A stretch of 41,711 nucleotides of DNA from Flavobacteriia bacterium (lineage in GTDB: Bacteria > Bacteroidota > Bacteroidia > Flavobacteriales_D > Crocinitomicaceae). Each line of letters starts with the position of its first letter. Position 1 is the stretch's first letter. The stretch spans positions 1 to 41,711 of the forward strand of contig JACOTM010000081.1 in NCBI GenBank assembly GCA_016178305.1. Reading direction: 5' to 3'. The notes beneath the pieces are model-generated. The model was not told where the DNA came from. It saw nothing but the letters and a program-made list of their open reading frames with translations, and made no database searches. Positions 26,106 to 34,375 of this stretch are shown here, piece after piece. A program made the translations under genes and the position numbers.

Positions 26106-27134
26106 TTAATCTTCAAATAAACCACCTTGTGTAAATCCAAGCGGTTTACCTAAATGTTTAAATGCTTTTTCTGTCGCTTTTCTACCTCTCGAAGTTCGTG
26201 TTAAAAAACCTTCTTGAATTAAAAATGGCTCATAAACTTCTTCCAATGTTCCCGCATTTTCACCGATTGCAGTTGCTATAGTAGATAAACCAACTGGACC
26301 ACCATTGAATTTATGAATAATAGCTCCTAAAATACGATTATCCATTTCATCTAATCCATTTTGATCAACATTCAGTGCTTTTAAACCGTAATTTGTGATG
26401 TCTAATGTAATTGTTCCATCTCCTTTAATTTGGGCAAAATCACGAATTCTTCTCAATAATGCATTTGCTATACGTGGCGTACCACGACTTCTACTCGCGA
26501 TTTGATAAGCAGCTAATTCATCAATTTTAATATTTAACAAACCTGCTGACCTCTCAACTATCGAAGTTAATACCTCAGAATTATAATATTCTAAACGTGA
26601 ATTTATACCAAAACGTGCTCTTAAAGGTGAAGTTAACAAGCCCGATCGAGTGGTAGCTCCAATGAGCGTAAAAGGATTTAAGGTAATTTGAACTGTACGA
26701 GCATTTGCACCAGTATCTAGCAAAATATCGATTACATAATCTTCCATTGCAGAATATAAATATTCCTCGACAACAGGGCTCAAGCGGTGAATCTCATCAA
26801 TAAATAACACATCACCGGTTTGAAGATTGGTCAATAAACCAGCTAAATCGCCAGCTTTATCTAAAACGGGGCCACTTGTAACTTTAAAACCAACACCCAA
26901 TTCATTCGCTATAATATTTGCCAAAGTAGTTTTACCCAATCCTGGAGGTCCGTGCAAGAGTACATGATCAAGTGGTTCATCTCTTAACTTTGCAGCTTTT
27001 ACAAAAATATCCAGATTATCAACAACTGATTGCTGACCTGCAAAATCTGATAATAACTTAGGTCTTAATACCTTGTCATAATCATTTTCATTATTAACTT
27101 CTGCCTCTTCTCTATAATCGAATGATTCTTCCAA
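26106..27134 (-). CDS. ruvB: Holliday junction branch migration ATPase RuvB
   Basis: This AAA+ motor drives branch migration with RuvA. It shows [12 protein letters not shown], Walker A G-P-P-G-L-G-K-T, Walker [12 protein letters not shown], sensor [10 protein letters not shown], the arginine finger region P-L-R-A-R-F-G-I, and the C-terminal winged helix ending R-G-R-K-A-T-E-K-A. No in-frame ATG precedes the conserved core. The frame is open to a stop at 27191-27189, with TTG codons at 27152 and 27134. The first TTG lies inside a good -7 promoter element (27150-27157), so I chose 27134. This gives 342 residues, close to the usual ~336-340. The choice between the two is uncertain. Confidence 0.93.
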   Translation of the reverse strand: MEESFDYREEAEVNNENDYDKVLRPKLLSDFAGQQSVVDNLDIFVKAAKLRDEPLDHVLLHGPPGLGKTTLANIIANELGVGFKVTSGPVLDKAGDLAGLLTNLQTGDVLFIDEIHRLSPVVEEYLYSAMEDYVIDILLDTGANARTVQITLNPFTLIGATTRSGLLTSPLRARFGINSRLEYYNSEVLTSIVERSAGLLNIKIDELAAYQIASRSRGTPRIANALLRRIRDFAQIKGDGTITLDITNYGLKALNVDQNGLDEMDNRILGAIIHKFNGGPVGLSTIATAIGENAGTLEEVYEPFLIQEGFLTRTSRGRKATEKAFKHLGKPLGFTQGGLFED

Positions 27135-27149
27135 TTGAAATATTTTTAT

Positions 27150-27157
27150 CAAAAATA
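27150..27157 (-). promoter_or_regulatory. Candidate -7 promoter element for ruvB-queG
   Basis: Minus strand reads TATTTTTG (TAnnTTTG) just after the terminator hairpin of the cox operon. It includes the TTG at 27152-27150 that would otherwise be the first start codon, which argues for translation starting further downstream. Confidence 0.4.
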
Positions 27158-27159
27158 CA

Positions 27160-27185
27160 AAAGCCTCTCCAATTGGAGAGGCTTT
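27160..27185 (-). terminator. Intrinsic terminator at the end of the act-cox operon
   Basis: A perfect 26-base palindrome has 11-base arms (aaagcctctcc / ggagaggcttt) around aatt. On the minus strand it is followed by a T-rich stretch. It lies 19 bases after the coxA stop and just upstream of ruvB. Confidence 0.92.
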
Positions 27186-27204
27186 CGCTTATATTTTTTA
27201 TTTT

Positions 27205-29028
27205 CTAATGTTCTTCTTCGCCTTCAGCTAAAGGAACAGTTTGAGGAATATAATCTTCTGATGCTCCTGGTTTAGAGTAATCATAAGGCCATCTGTGAAC
27301 AGTTGGTAATTCTCCTGGCCAGTTACCATGAACATGTTCTACTGGAGTTGTCCACTCTAATGAGTTTCCTTTCCAAGGATTTTGAACTGCTTTAGGTCCT
27401 CTAAAAATACTATAAAAGAAATTGAATAAGAATAAGCCTTGTCCAATCGCTGCAATAATCGCAAAAATTGTAATAATTACATTTAAATCTAACATCATAT
27501 CACCTGTTGGAGAATCAAATTCACCATACACAGAATAATCGTAATAACGTCTTGGCGCACCAGCTAACCCAACAAAGTGCATTGGAAAGAAAACACCATA
27601 AGCACCAACAATCGTAATCCAGAAATGTGCATATCCTAAACGAAGATTCATCATTCTACCATACATTTTAGGGAACCAGTGATAAACACCAGCAAACATT
27701 CCAAAAACAGCAGACATACCCATTACAATATGGAAGTGAGCAACAACGAAATAAGTATCGTGAACATTAATATCTAATGCTGAATCCGCCAAGATGATTC
27801 CTGTAACACCACCTGTGATGAAAGTAGAAACTAAACCTACAGCAAACATCATTCCTGGTGTAAGTACAATAGAACCTTTCCATAAAGTAGTTAAATAATT
27901 AAATACTTTTACCGCTGAAGGAATCGCGATAAGCAAAGTTGTAAATACGAATACTGAACCTAAGAAAGGATTCATACCCGTAACAAACATGTGATGTCCC
28001 CAAACGATAAAGGAAAGAAATCCAATTGCTAAAATAGAACCAATCATTGCTCTATAACCAAAAATAGGTTTTCTAGAATTGGTTGAAATAATTTCAGAAG
28101 ACAAACCTAAAGCAGGTAATAATACGATATAAACCTCTGGATGTCCTAAGAACCAAAATAAATGTTGATATAAAATTGGAGAACCCCCGTGATTTGCTAA
28201 CATTTCACCACCAACAATAATATCTGATAAATAGAAACTAGTTCCCATTAATCTATCCATCATTAACAATAATACTGCTGAGAATAATACTGGAAAAGAT
28301 AAAACTCCTAAAATTGCTGTTACAAAAAATGCCCAAATTGTTAACGGCATTCTTGTCATACTCATTCCTTTAGTTCTTAAATTTAATACTGTAACAATAT
28401 AATTCAAAGAACCCATTAATGAAGAAACAACGAACAACGTCATCGAAACTAACCACAATGTCATACCTAAACCTGAACCACTTACAGCTTGAGGTAAAAC
28501 AGATAATGGAGGGTAAATTGTCCATCCTGCCATTGCTGGTCCAGACTCAACGAACATTGAAACCAACATGATAATTGAAGAAATAAAGAAGAACCAATAA
28601 GACAACATGTTTAAGAAACCTGATGCCATGTCTCTTGCTCCAATTTGCAATGGAATTAACAAATTAGAAAACGTTCCTGATAGACCTCCTGTTAATAAGA
28701 AGAATACCATGATTGTACCATGAATTGTTACCAAACCTAAGTACATATCTTCTTTTAAAATTCCACCTGGAGCCCAAGTTTCTCCTAAAAAGAAAGATAA
28801 AAAATCTGAACTTTCACCTGGCCAAGCTAATTGGATACGGAATAAAATAGACAATAACATTGCTACAATACCCATAAATACAGCAGTTAATAAAAACTGC
28901 TTACCAATCATCTTATGATCTTGGCTAAAGATATATTTTGAAATAAAACTTTCCTCATGGTGACCATGTGCATCATGATGACCGTGTGAATCGTGACTTC
29001 CATGTGCTACGTGCGCTGCTGCCGACAT
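27205..29028 (-). CDS. coxA: Cytochrome c oxidase subunit I
   Basis: The 607-residue haem-copper oxidase subunit carries haem a and the a3-CuB centre where oxygen is reduced. Twelve or so membrane helices are visible. Key motifs are W-F-L-G-H-P-E-V-Y-I-V-L-L-P (CuB His and cross-linked Tyr), W-G-H-H-M-F-V-T-G (CuB His pair) and H-F-H-I-V-M-G (haem ligands). The H-P-E-V-Y tyrosine with the downstream S-S-E-I-I is of the A-type family. The N-terminus has an extra histidine-rich stretch (H-G-S-H-D-S-H-G-H-H-D-A-H-G-H-H). It is the last gene of the act-cox operon, 34 bases after coxB. Subunits III and IV are not in the window. Confidence 0.97.
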   Translation of the reverse strand: MSAAAHVAHGSHDSHGHHDAHGHHEESFISKYIFSQDHKMIGKQFLLTAVFMGIVAMLLSILFRIQLAWPGESSDFLSFFLGETWAPGGILKEDMYLGLVTIHGTIMVFFLLTGGLSGTFSNLLIPLQIGARDMASGFLNMLSYWFFFISSIIMLVSMFVESGPAMAGWTIYPPLSVLPQAVSGSGLGMTLWLVSMTLFVVSSLMGSLNYIVTVLNLRTKGMSMTRMPLTIWAFFVTAILGVLSFPVLFSAVLLLMMDRLMGTSFYLSDIIVGGEMLANHGGSPILYQHLFWFLGHPEVYIVLLPALGLSSEIISTNSRKPIFGYRAMIGSILAIGFLSFIVWGHHMFVTGMNPFLGSVFVFTTLLIAIPSAVKVFNYLTTLWKGSIVLTPGMMFAVGLVSTFITGGVTGIILADSALDINVHDTYFVVAHFHIVMGMSAVFGMFAGVYHWFPKMYGRMMNLRLGYAHFWITIVGAYGVFFPMHFVGLAGAPRRYYDYSVYGEFDSPTGDMMLDLNVIITIFAIIAAIGQGLFLFNFFYSIFRGPKAVQNPWKGNSLEWTTPVEHVHGNWPGELPTVHRWPYDYSKPGASEDYIPQTVPLAEGEEEH

Positions 29029-29062
29029 CTGTATATCTGTTTTAAATTAGAAATTTCAATTA

Positions 29063-30304
29063 TTAAACTGCAGGTACTGCTGTTGAATCAGTAACTGGTG
29101 TTACAGGAGCAGCTACTGGTGCTGCAACTGGAAAGTATTTATGTTTGAATGTGCTAGTAGCCATTTTACTATTCATCCAAGCGTTGTATTCATTTTTAGG
29201 TAACACAACTACTATCATTTTCATTTTATAATGCGCTCCACCACAAATTTTATTACATAATAAAACGTAATTAAATTTATCGTTTTGCTTCAATTCACGC
29301 ATTTTTTCAGTTGTAATATCAGGCGTAAATTTGAAACGAGTAGTCATTCCTGGCACTGTATTCATTTGCACTCTAAAATGAGGAAAATGAGCTGAATGGA
29401 TAACATCTTTTGCACGGAAATTTAATTCGTACTCTTGATTTTCACATAAATACAAAGTATCTTTTTGAATGATGTCATCCCAAGCTGCTGCATCAACAGA
29501 TTTATTATGACGCGCTTTCATTTGATATAATAAACGAATCAAACGTTCTTTTCTATCTAAATCAACAACCATTTTTTCTCTATCTTCAGGAACTAACATG
29601 ATTTTTTTATCATTCAATTTAGCTTCCAAAGCTTTTATTCCAGATAAACCATCCTCCATCTCAAAAATTGCTGAATCAATTGTATTGGATGTTAACAATG
29701 CCAATTCATTATTCGCAGTTGTTAATTTATAATCAAAATGACCCAATTTATTATCTTCTCCTGAGTATCTCGCAGTCCAATCAAATTGTTTTGAAAATAA
29801 CTCAATAACTTTTGCTTCTGAATTTGCTTTATCTGTAACATTATTCCATGTTTTCAATCCTAAAATAATAATCACAGCTAAAACAGAAGCTGGAACAACA
29901 GTCCAAAGCATCTCTAACTTGTTATTATGTGGATAGTAGAAAGCAGGAACACCTGGTTTACGAGTGTATTTGTATGTAAACACAAATAATAAAGTATTCG
30001 TTAAAAAGAATACAATTGTAATAATGACAAAGTTAATATCTAACAACCAATCCAATTCACGACCATGAACTGTAGCTGCAACACCTCTTCCTGTCCAACC
30101 GTAATTCAACATTAAATAAATAAATCCAATGTAAAAGAATGCCATGAAACCAAGCATCAATCTACCATTCAAACGATTGTCTTTGCTATCAACTTCGTTT
30201 TCTCCTTTGTTTCTTAATTTAGAAGATAATTCATATACTCTAACTAATTGTGCTAAAGCAACTACTCCTAAAACGATAACAATTATTGCAATTAATTTGC
30301 CCAT
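29063..30304 (-). CDS. coxB: Cytochrome c oxidase subunit II
   Basis: The 413-residue subunit has an N-terminal membrane helix (residues ~3-20), further hydrophobic segments at about 50-67 and 88-110 and another near 137-155, and a periplasmic cupredoxin domain. The CuA site appears as H-S-A-H-F-P-H-F and C-N-K-I-C-G-G-A-H-Y-K-M, the Bacteroidota form of C-S-E-x-C-G-x-x-H-x-x-M with the usual Glu replaced by Lys. A ~75-residue charged insertion lies within the cupredoxin domain, and the C-terminus is alanine/proline/valine-rich. There is no C-x-x-C-H, so this is an aa3 rather than a caa3 type. Electrons should therefore come from haem c carried by ActA or ActE. It follows actF by 31 bases. 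Confidence 0.95.
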   Translation of the reverse strand: MGKLIAIIVIVLGVVALAQLVRVYELSSKLRNKGENEVDSKDNRLNGRLMLGFMAFFYIGFIYLMLNYGWTGRGVAATVHGRELDWLLDINFVIITIVFFLTNTLLFVFTYKYTRKPGVPAFYYPHNNKLEMLWTVVPASVLAVIIILGLKTWNNVTDKANSEAKVIELFSKQFDWTARYSGEDNKLGHFDYKLTTANNELALLTSNTIDSAIFEMEDGLSGIKALEAKLNDKKIMLVPEDREKMVVDLDRKERLIRLLYQMKARHNKSVDAAAWDDIIQKDTLYLCENQEYELNFRAKDVIHSAHFPHFRVQMNTVPGMTTRFKFTPDITTEKMRELKQNDKFNYVLLCNKICGGAHYKMKMIVVVLPKNEYNAWMNSKMATSTFKHKYFPVAAPVAAPVTPVTDSTAVPAV

Positions 30305-30335
30305 CTTTTTTTATTTGACTGTTATAAAAAAATTA

Positions 30336-31538
30336 TTAAACCTCGTGGTGAATACTTTCGTCCAAGAACGGGTGATTTACCGGTGTTAAAGGTGCTTTCG
30401 TAAGATTATTCAATATTGTACGAATAAAAAATCCTGCAACCAATAACGCCATCCCTATTTCCAAAAAGCCAAGTCTTGCTTGTTCTCCCATTGAACCTGC
30501 TGATATCATAATGTAAACATCAAACCAGTGACCAATGATAATTATTACACCTACAAAAGTTAAGACTCCTGCATGTCTTTTTGCATCTCTTGACATTAAT
30601 AATATCATTGGGAAAACAAAATTAATTAAGAACATACCGAAATACATTACTTTGAAATGGTCAATTCTTGTCATATAATAAACAACCTCTTCACCTATGT
30701 TAGCATACCATATTAACATGAACTGAGAAAACCACAAATAAGACCATAAAAACGAAATTGCAAAAGTCCATTTCCCTAAATCATGGATATGATTTTCATT
30801 AACTTTTGGCAAATAACCTTGTTTTTTAAGATATAAAGTTAACAATACTAAAACAGTCATTGTAGAACACCACATTCCTGCGAAAGTGTACCAACCGAAT
30901 AACGTTGAAAACCAATGTACGTCGATTGACATAATCCAATCCCAAGATGAAGACGAGCTAAATACAGCAAAAAATACTAAAAACACAGCTGCTTTTTTGT
31001 AATTTTTAAAGTGAATTTCAGTTCCTCCAACTTTATCTTCTTCCAAAGAACGATTTCTAAATCCTCTCCAGAATAACATGTAAACTGTAAAATAAACTGC
31101 TGTTCTAATCCAGAAAAACATTGGACTTAAATATGCAGATTTATGATCAATAATTTCATCGTAATGGTGATTTCCTACCGTTGTATAAGCTTTATCCATC
31201 CATAAATAAATATGAGCACCATCAAGAAAAGTTATCACTAATAAGACTGTTCCTAATAAACCCATTCCATAAGGTAAAAAGCCTGCAACACCTTCAATCA
31301 CTCTTTTTACAGAGGCATACCAACCTGTTTCAGTTGCATATTGAAGTGCTAAGAAAAACAATGCTCCTAATCCAATTGCAAAGAAAAAGAAACCATTAAT
31401 TAAACCATTTGCCATAATTCGTTGAACTAAATTATGCTCTCCAATATTAGAAATTATTCCAATTGCTGTAAACAATACGCCCACAATCATTAAGATTAAT
31501 GTCAGACGATTTGCTTTATTTGATACTTTGAATTCCAT
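30336..31538 (-). CDS. actF: Alternative complex III subunit ActF (NrfD-like membrane protein)
   Basis: The 400-residue protein is almost entirely membrane helices (about ten) and lies in the fifth position after the ActB-type gene, as ActF does. Visible stretches include F-L-P-Y-G-M-G-L-L-G-T-V-L, F-W-I-R-T-A-V-Y, S-S-S-S-W-D-W-I-M-S-I-D-V-H-W-F-S-T-L-F-G-W-Y and W-S-Y-L-W-F-S-Q-F-M-L-I-W-Y-A-N-I, typical of the Bacteroidota quinol:cytochrome c oxidoreductase subunit. It is thought to contribute to the membrane part of complex III together with ActC. It starts 48 bases after actE and precedes coxB by 31 bases. Confidence 0.93.
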   Translation of the reverse strand: MEFKVSNKANRLTLILMIVGVLFTAIGIISNIGEHNLVQRIMANGLINGFFFFAIGLGALFFLALQYATETGWYASVKRVIEGVAGFLPYGMGLLGTVLLVITFLDGAHIYLWMDKAYTTVGNHHYDEIIDHKSAYLSPMFFWIRTAVYFTVYMLFWRGFRNRSLEEDKVGGTEIHFKNYKKAAVFLVFFAVFSSSSSWDWIMSIDVHWFSTLFGWYTFAGMWCSTMTVLVLLTLYLKKQGYLPKVNENHIHDLGKWTFAISFLWSYLWFSQFMLIWYANIGEEVVYYMTRIDHFKVMYFGMFLINFVFPMILLMSRDAKRHAGVLTFVGVIIIIGHWFDVYIMISAGSMGEQARLGFLEIGMALLVAGFFIRTILNNLTKAPLTPVNHPFLDESIHHEV

Positions 31539-31586
31539 CTTCTATTATTTTCAAATTTATTATTAAGGTTTTACTGGAACTTTTGT

Positions 31587-32306
31587 TCAATCAATACTAG
31601 CAGGAACAGCTACTGCTCCATTAGCGTCAAATTTACCATATTCAGCATTTTGGAATTTTTTCACATAGTGAACTAAAGTCCAAATTTCTTTTTTATTCAA
31701 AATTGAAGAATGAGAACCCATTGCTCCTTTTCCATAATAGATGGAATAAAACATTTGTCCCTCAGTAATCGTCAAATTTTTATAATTTGGAACACCAGCA
31801 TAAGCACCGCTAGCTACCATTGGACCATTTCCATCACCTGCATCACCATGACAATGCGCACAATTTGACGCAAATAAAGTTTTACCAGCTTTGAATATTT
31901 CTTCAGAATTTGTAGCAGTTAACTTAAAAGGATTCACATCAACTGCAGATGCAAGATATTCATCATTAGCTGATAAATCTACACCATACATTCCATGTGT
32001 TTCACGGAAAGGCAACATTGCTTTTCGATGATATGGTAGCATCATCATAACTTTTGATGAATCTGTTCCATAATAAGGAATTGTATAACTTGGAGGAGTA
32101 AAAGCTGATAATTTCATTTTCACTGCTTTATTTTCTCTTCCTCTAATTTCACCATAGTCAACGTATGGTTCAATAGCTGGTGAACGATACATATCAGGCA
32201 TAAATTCTAAACCTGAGCTATCAGCATCAGCAGTACATGATCCTAAAATCAATGTAGAAGCTGCAACTATTGTTAAACTTGCTATTGCCGTAAATTTTAA
32301 TTTCAT
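31587..32306 (-). CDS. actE: Alternative complex III subunit ActE (mono-haem cytochrome c lipoprotein)
   Basis: The 239-residue product has a lipoprotein signal peptide (T-L-I-L-G-S-C, Cys near 24). Its single haem c motif C-A-H-C-H-G-D-A-G-D-G-N-G-P-M is near residue 153. The M-G-S-H-S near the C-terminus supplies a likely Met axial ligand. The segment G-L-E-F-M-P-D-M-Y-R-S-P-A-I-E-P-Y and R-G-x-x-x-F near residue 30-60 is typical of this subunit. It should shuttle electrons between ActA and the terminal oxidase. A 55-base gap separates it from actD and 48 bases from actF. Confidence 0.94.
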   Translation of the reverse strand: MKLKFTAIASLTIVAASTLILGSCTADADSSGLEFMPDMYRSPAIEPYVDYGEIRGRENKAVKMKLSAFTPPSYTIPYYGTDSSKVMMMLPYHRKAMLPFRETHGMYGVDLSANDEYLASAVDVNPFKLTATNSEEIFKAGKTLFASNCAHCHGDAGDGNGPMVASGAYAGVPNYKNLTITEGQMFYSIYYGKGAMGSHSSILNKKEIWTLVHYVKKFQNAEYGKFDANGAVAVPASID

Positions 32307-32361
32307 CTGTCTCTATCAGTTTACTTTGTCAGACACAACATCTTTCGATGCCTATGGCAAA

Positions 32362-32898
32362 TTAATAAATTTCTTTTTGATCTATTTCTATTATTCCTGT
32401 TTGTTTCAACATTGAATTCAATTCGTCTTCAGTAAACTGAGTGTTTTCTGAAAGTCTTAATTCAATTACAAATTTATCATCCGTTGTTCTTGGATCAGGA
32501 TTTTGAGCGGGCATACCCGGTAATGTTTTATTTCTTAACAAATAAGTAATTGCCATACCGTGAGCTGCACATAATACTGTAAACTCAAATGTTACAGGAA
32601 TAAATGCTAAAATATTATCCAAATACGTTTCATTTGGTTTACCACCTACATTCATTGGCCAGTCAGTAATCATCATAAAACGCATCCCTAAGGTAGCTAA
32701 CAATGTTCCTGTAATACCATATAAAAAGGCCATAATACCTAAACGAGTATTTTTAATTCCAATAATCGGATCTATTCCATGTATTGGAAATGGTGAAAAA
32801 ACCTCTGAGACTTTCACTCCTTTAGCGACCAATAACTTTGCACCATCTTTTAGTACATCGTCATCGTCATACATTGCATAAATAACTTTCTCTGCCAT
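32362..32898 (-). CDS. actD: Alternative complex III subunit ActD (DUF3341)
   Basis: The 178-residue product matches the ActD/DUF3341 subunit. The N-terminal cytosolic part has Y-A-M-Y-D-D-D-D-V-L-K-D-G-A and V-S-E-V-F-S-P-F-P-I-H-G-I-D. Two membrane helices follow (~residues 51-75 and 95-120), with N-V-G-G-K-P between them. A short charged tail contains D-D-K-F-V-I-E-L. Its role in the complex is structural as far as known. It begins eight bases after the actC stop, indicating tight co-expression. Confidence 0.94.
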   Translation of the reverse strand: MAEKVIYAMYDDDDVLKDGAKLLVAKGVKVSEVFSPFPIHGIDPIIGIKNTRLGIMAFLYGITGTLLATLGMRFMMITDWPMNVGGKPNETYLDNILAFIPVTFEFTVLCAAHGMAITYLLRNKTLPGMPAQNPDPRTTDDKFVIELRLSENTQFTEDELNSMLKQTGIIEIDQKEIY

Positions 32899-32906
32899 GT
32901 TTCCGT

Positions 32907-34355
32907 TTATTGAATGTTTGAATTAGAATTATCTTCATGAGCATCGTGACTGTGAGCATCATTAGCATGGTGACCATGTCCGTGATCTGGTGCATTTTTA
33001 TAAGATTCACCTGAAGATTTTAATATTGTTTTAACTTCATTTAAAGCTAATACGGGAAAGAATCTTGCAAATAATAAGAAGAATACAAAAAACAATCCTA
33101 TTGTTCCGATGTAAACACCTAAATCAATATGACTTGGGAAATGCATACTCCAAGCTGCAGGTAAATAATCTCTATGAATCGAAGTTACAATAATTACATA
33201 ACGTTCAAACCACATACCTATATTTACTACAATCGAAATAACGAAAGTAAATAATAAACTTCTTCTTAATTTTCTAATCCACATTAATTGTGGAGAGATT
33301 ACGTTACAAGTCATCATTGACCAATAAGCCCACCAGTATGGTCCTGTCGCTCTATTAATAAAAGCATATTGTTCATACTCAACACCTGAATACCAAGAAA
33401 CAAATAACTCTGTTAAATAAGCAACACCCACAATAGAACCTGTAACCATAATTACAATATTCATGTATTCTACGTGTCGTGTATGAATGTATGCCTCCAA
33501 ACGCATTGCTTTACGCATTACCAACATCAAGGTTTGTACCATTGCAAATCCTGAAAATACAGCACCTGCCACAAAGTATGGAGGGAAAATTGTTGTATGC
33601 CATCCCGGTATTACTGATGTAGCAAAATCGAAAGATACAATTGAGTGAACTGAGAATACAAGAGGAGTAGCTAAACCAGCTAATACCAATGAAACTAATT
33701 CAAAACGATTCCAATGTTTTGCTCTACCTGACCAACCAAATGCCAACAAAGTGTACATTTTTTTAGGAACTGGCCTTTTCGCTCTATCTCGTATTGTTGC
33801 AAAATCAGGTATTAAGCCAATATACCAGAAAATCAAACCAACAGATAAATACGTTGATATTGCAAAAACGTCCCAAAGTAAAGGTGAATTAAAATTTACC
33901 CATAAAGATCCAAAATGATTTGGTAATGGCATTGTCCAATAAGCCATCCAAATACGTCCCATGTGAATCATCGGGAAAGTTCCTGCCATAAATACAGCGA
34001 AAATCGTCATCGCCTCAGCTGAACGGTTAATCGCCATTCTCCATTTTTGACGGAACAATAACAATACTGCGGAAATTAACGTACCAGCGTGTCCGATACC
34101 TACCCACCATACGAAGTTCGTGATATCCCACGCCCATCCAATAGTTTTGTTTAATCCCCAAACACCTATTCCGGTGCCTAATAAGTATAGAATACATCCT
34201 ACTCCATACAATCCAATGATTAAGGCTATACCAAATAGTATATACCACATTCTTGGTGCTTTGTCCTCAATTGGACGACAAACATCTTCAGTTATGTCGT
34301 GATAGGTCTTATGACCTAGTATGAGGGGTTCTCGAATTGCAGCTTCTTTATGCAT
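32907..34355 (-). CDS. actC: Alternative complex III subunit ActC (NrfD-like quinol-binding membrane subunit)
   Basis: The 482-residue subunit is an NrfD/PsrC-type membrane protein with about ten helices. It is expected to hold the menaquinol oxidation site next to the iron-sulfur subunit ActB. Typical stretches are T-Y-H-D-I-T-E-D-V, W-W-V-G-I-G-H-A-G-T-L-I-S-A-V-L-L-L-F-R, H-M-G-R-I-W and W-F-E-R-Y-V-I-I-V-T-S. Its C-terminus has a histidine-rich tail (H-G-H-G-H-H-A-N-D-A-H-S-H-D-A-H), as does the N-terminus of CoxA. It lies 20 bases after actB and 8 bases before actD. Confidence 0.95.
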   Translation of the reverse strand: MHKEAAIREPLILGHKTYHDITEDVCRPIEDKAPRMWYILFGIALIIGLYGVGCILYLLGTGIGVWGLNKTIGWAWDITNFVWWVGIGHAGTLISAVLLLFRQKWRMAINRSAEAMTIFAVFMAGTFPMIHMGRIWMAYWTMPLPNHFGSLWVNFNSPLLWDVFAISTYLSVGLIFWYIGLIPDFATIRDRAKRPVPKKMYTLLAFGWSGRAKHWNRFELVSLVLAGLATPLVFSVHSIVSFDFATSVIPGWHTTIFPPYFVAGAVFSGFAMVQTLMLVMRKAMRLEAYIHTRHVEYMNIVIMVTGSIVGVAYLTELFVSWYSGVEYEQYAFINRATGPYWWAYWSMMTCNVISPQLMWIRKLRRSLLFTFVISIVVNIGMWFERYVIIVTSIHRDYLPAAWSMHFPSHIDLGVYIGTIGLFFVFFLLFARFFPVLALNEVKTILKSSGESYKNAPDHGHGHHANDAHSHDAHEDNSNSNIQ

Positions 34356-34375
34356 GACAATTATATTAGTTCAAA

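Noticed and set aside
29063-30304. A fused cytochrome c domain in CoxB (caa3-type oxidase)
   Set aside because: No C-x-x-C-H motif is present. The C-terminal extension is low-complexity alanine/proline/valine.
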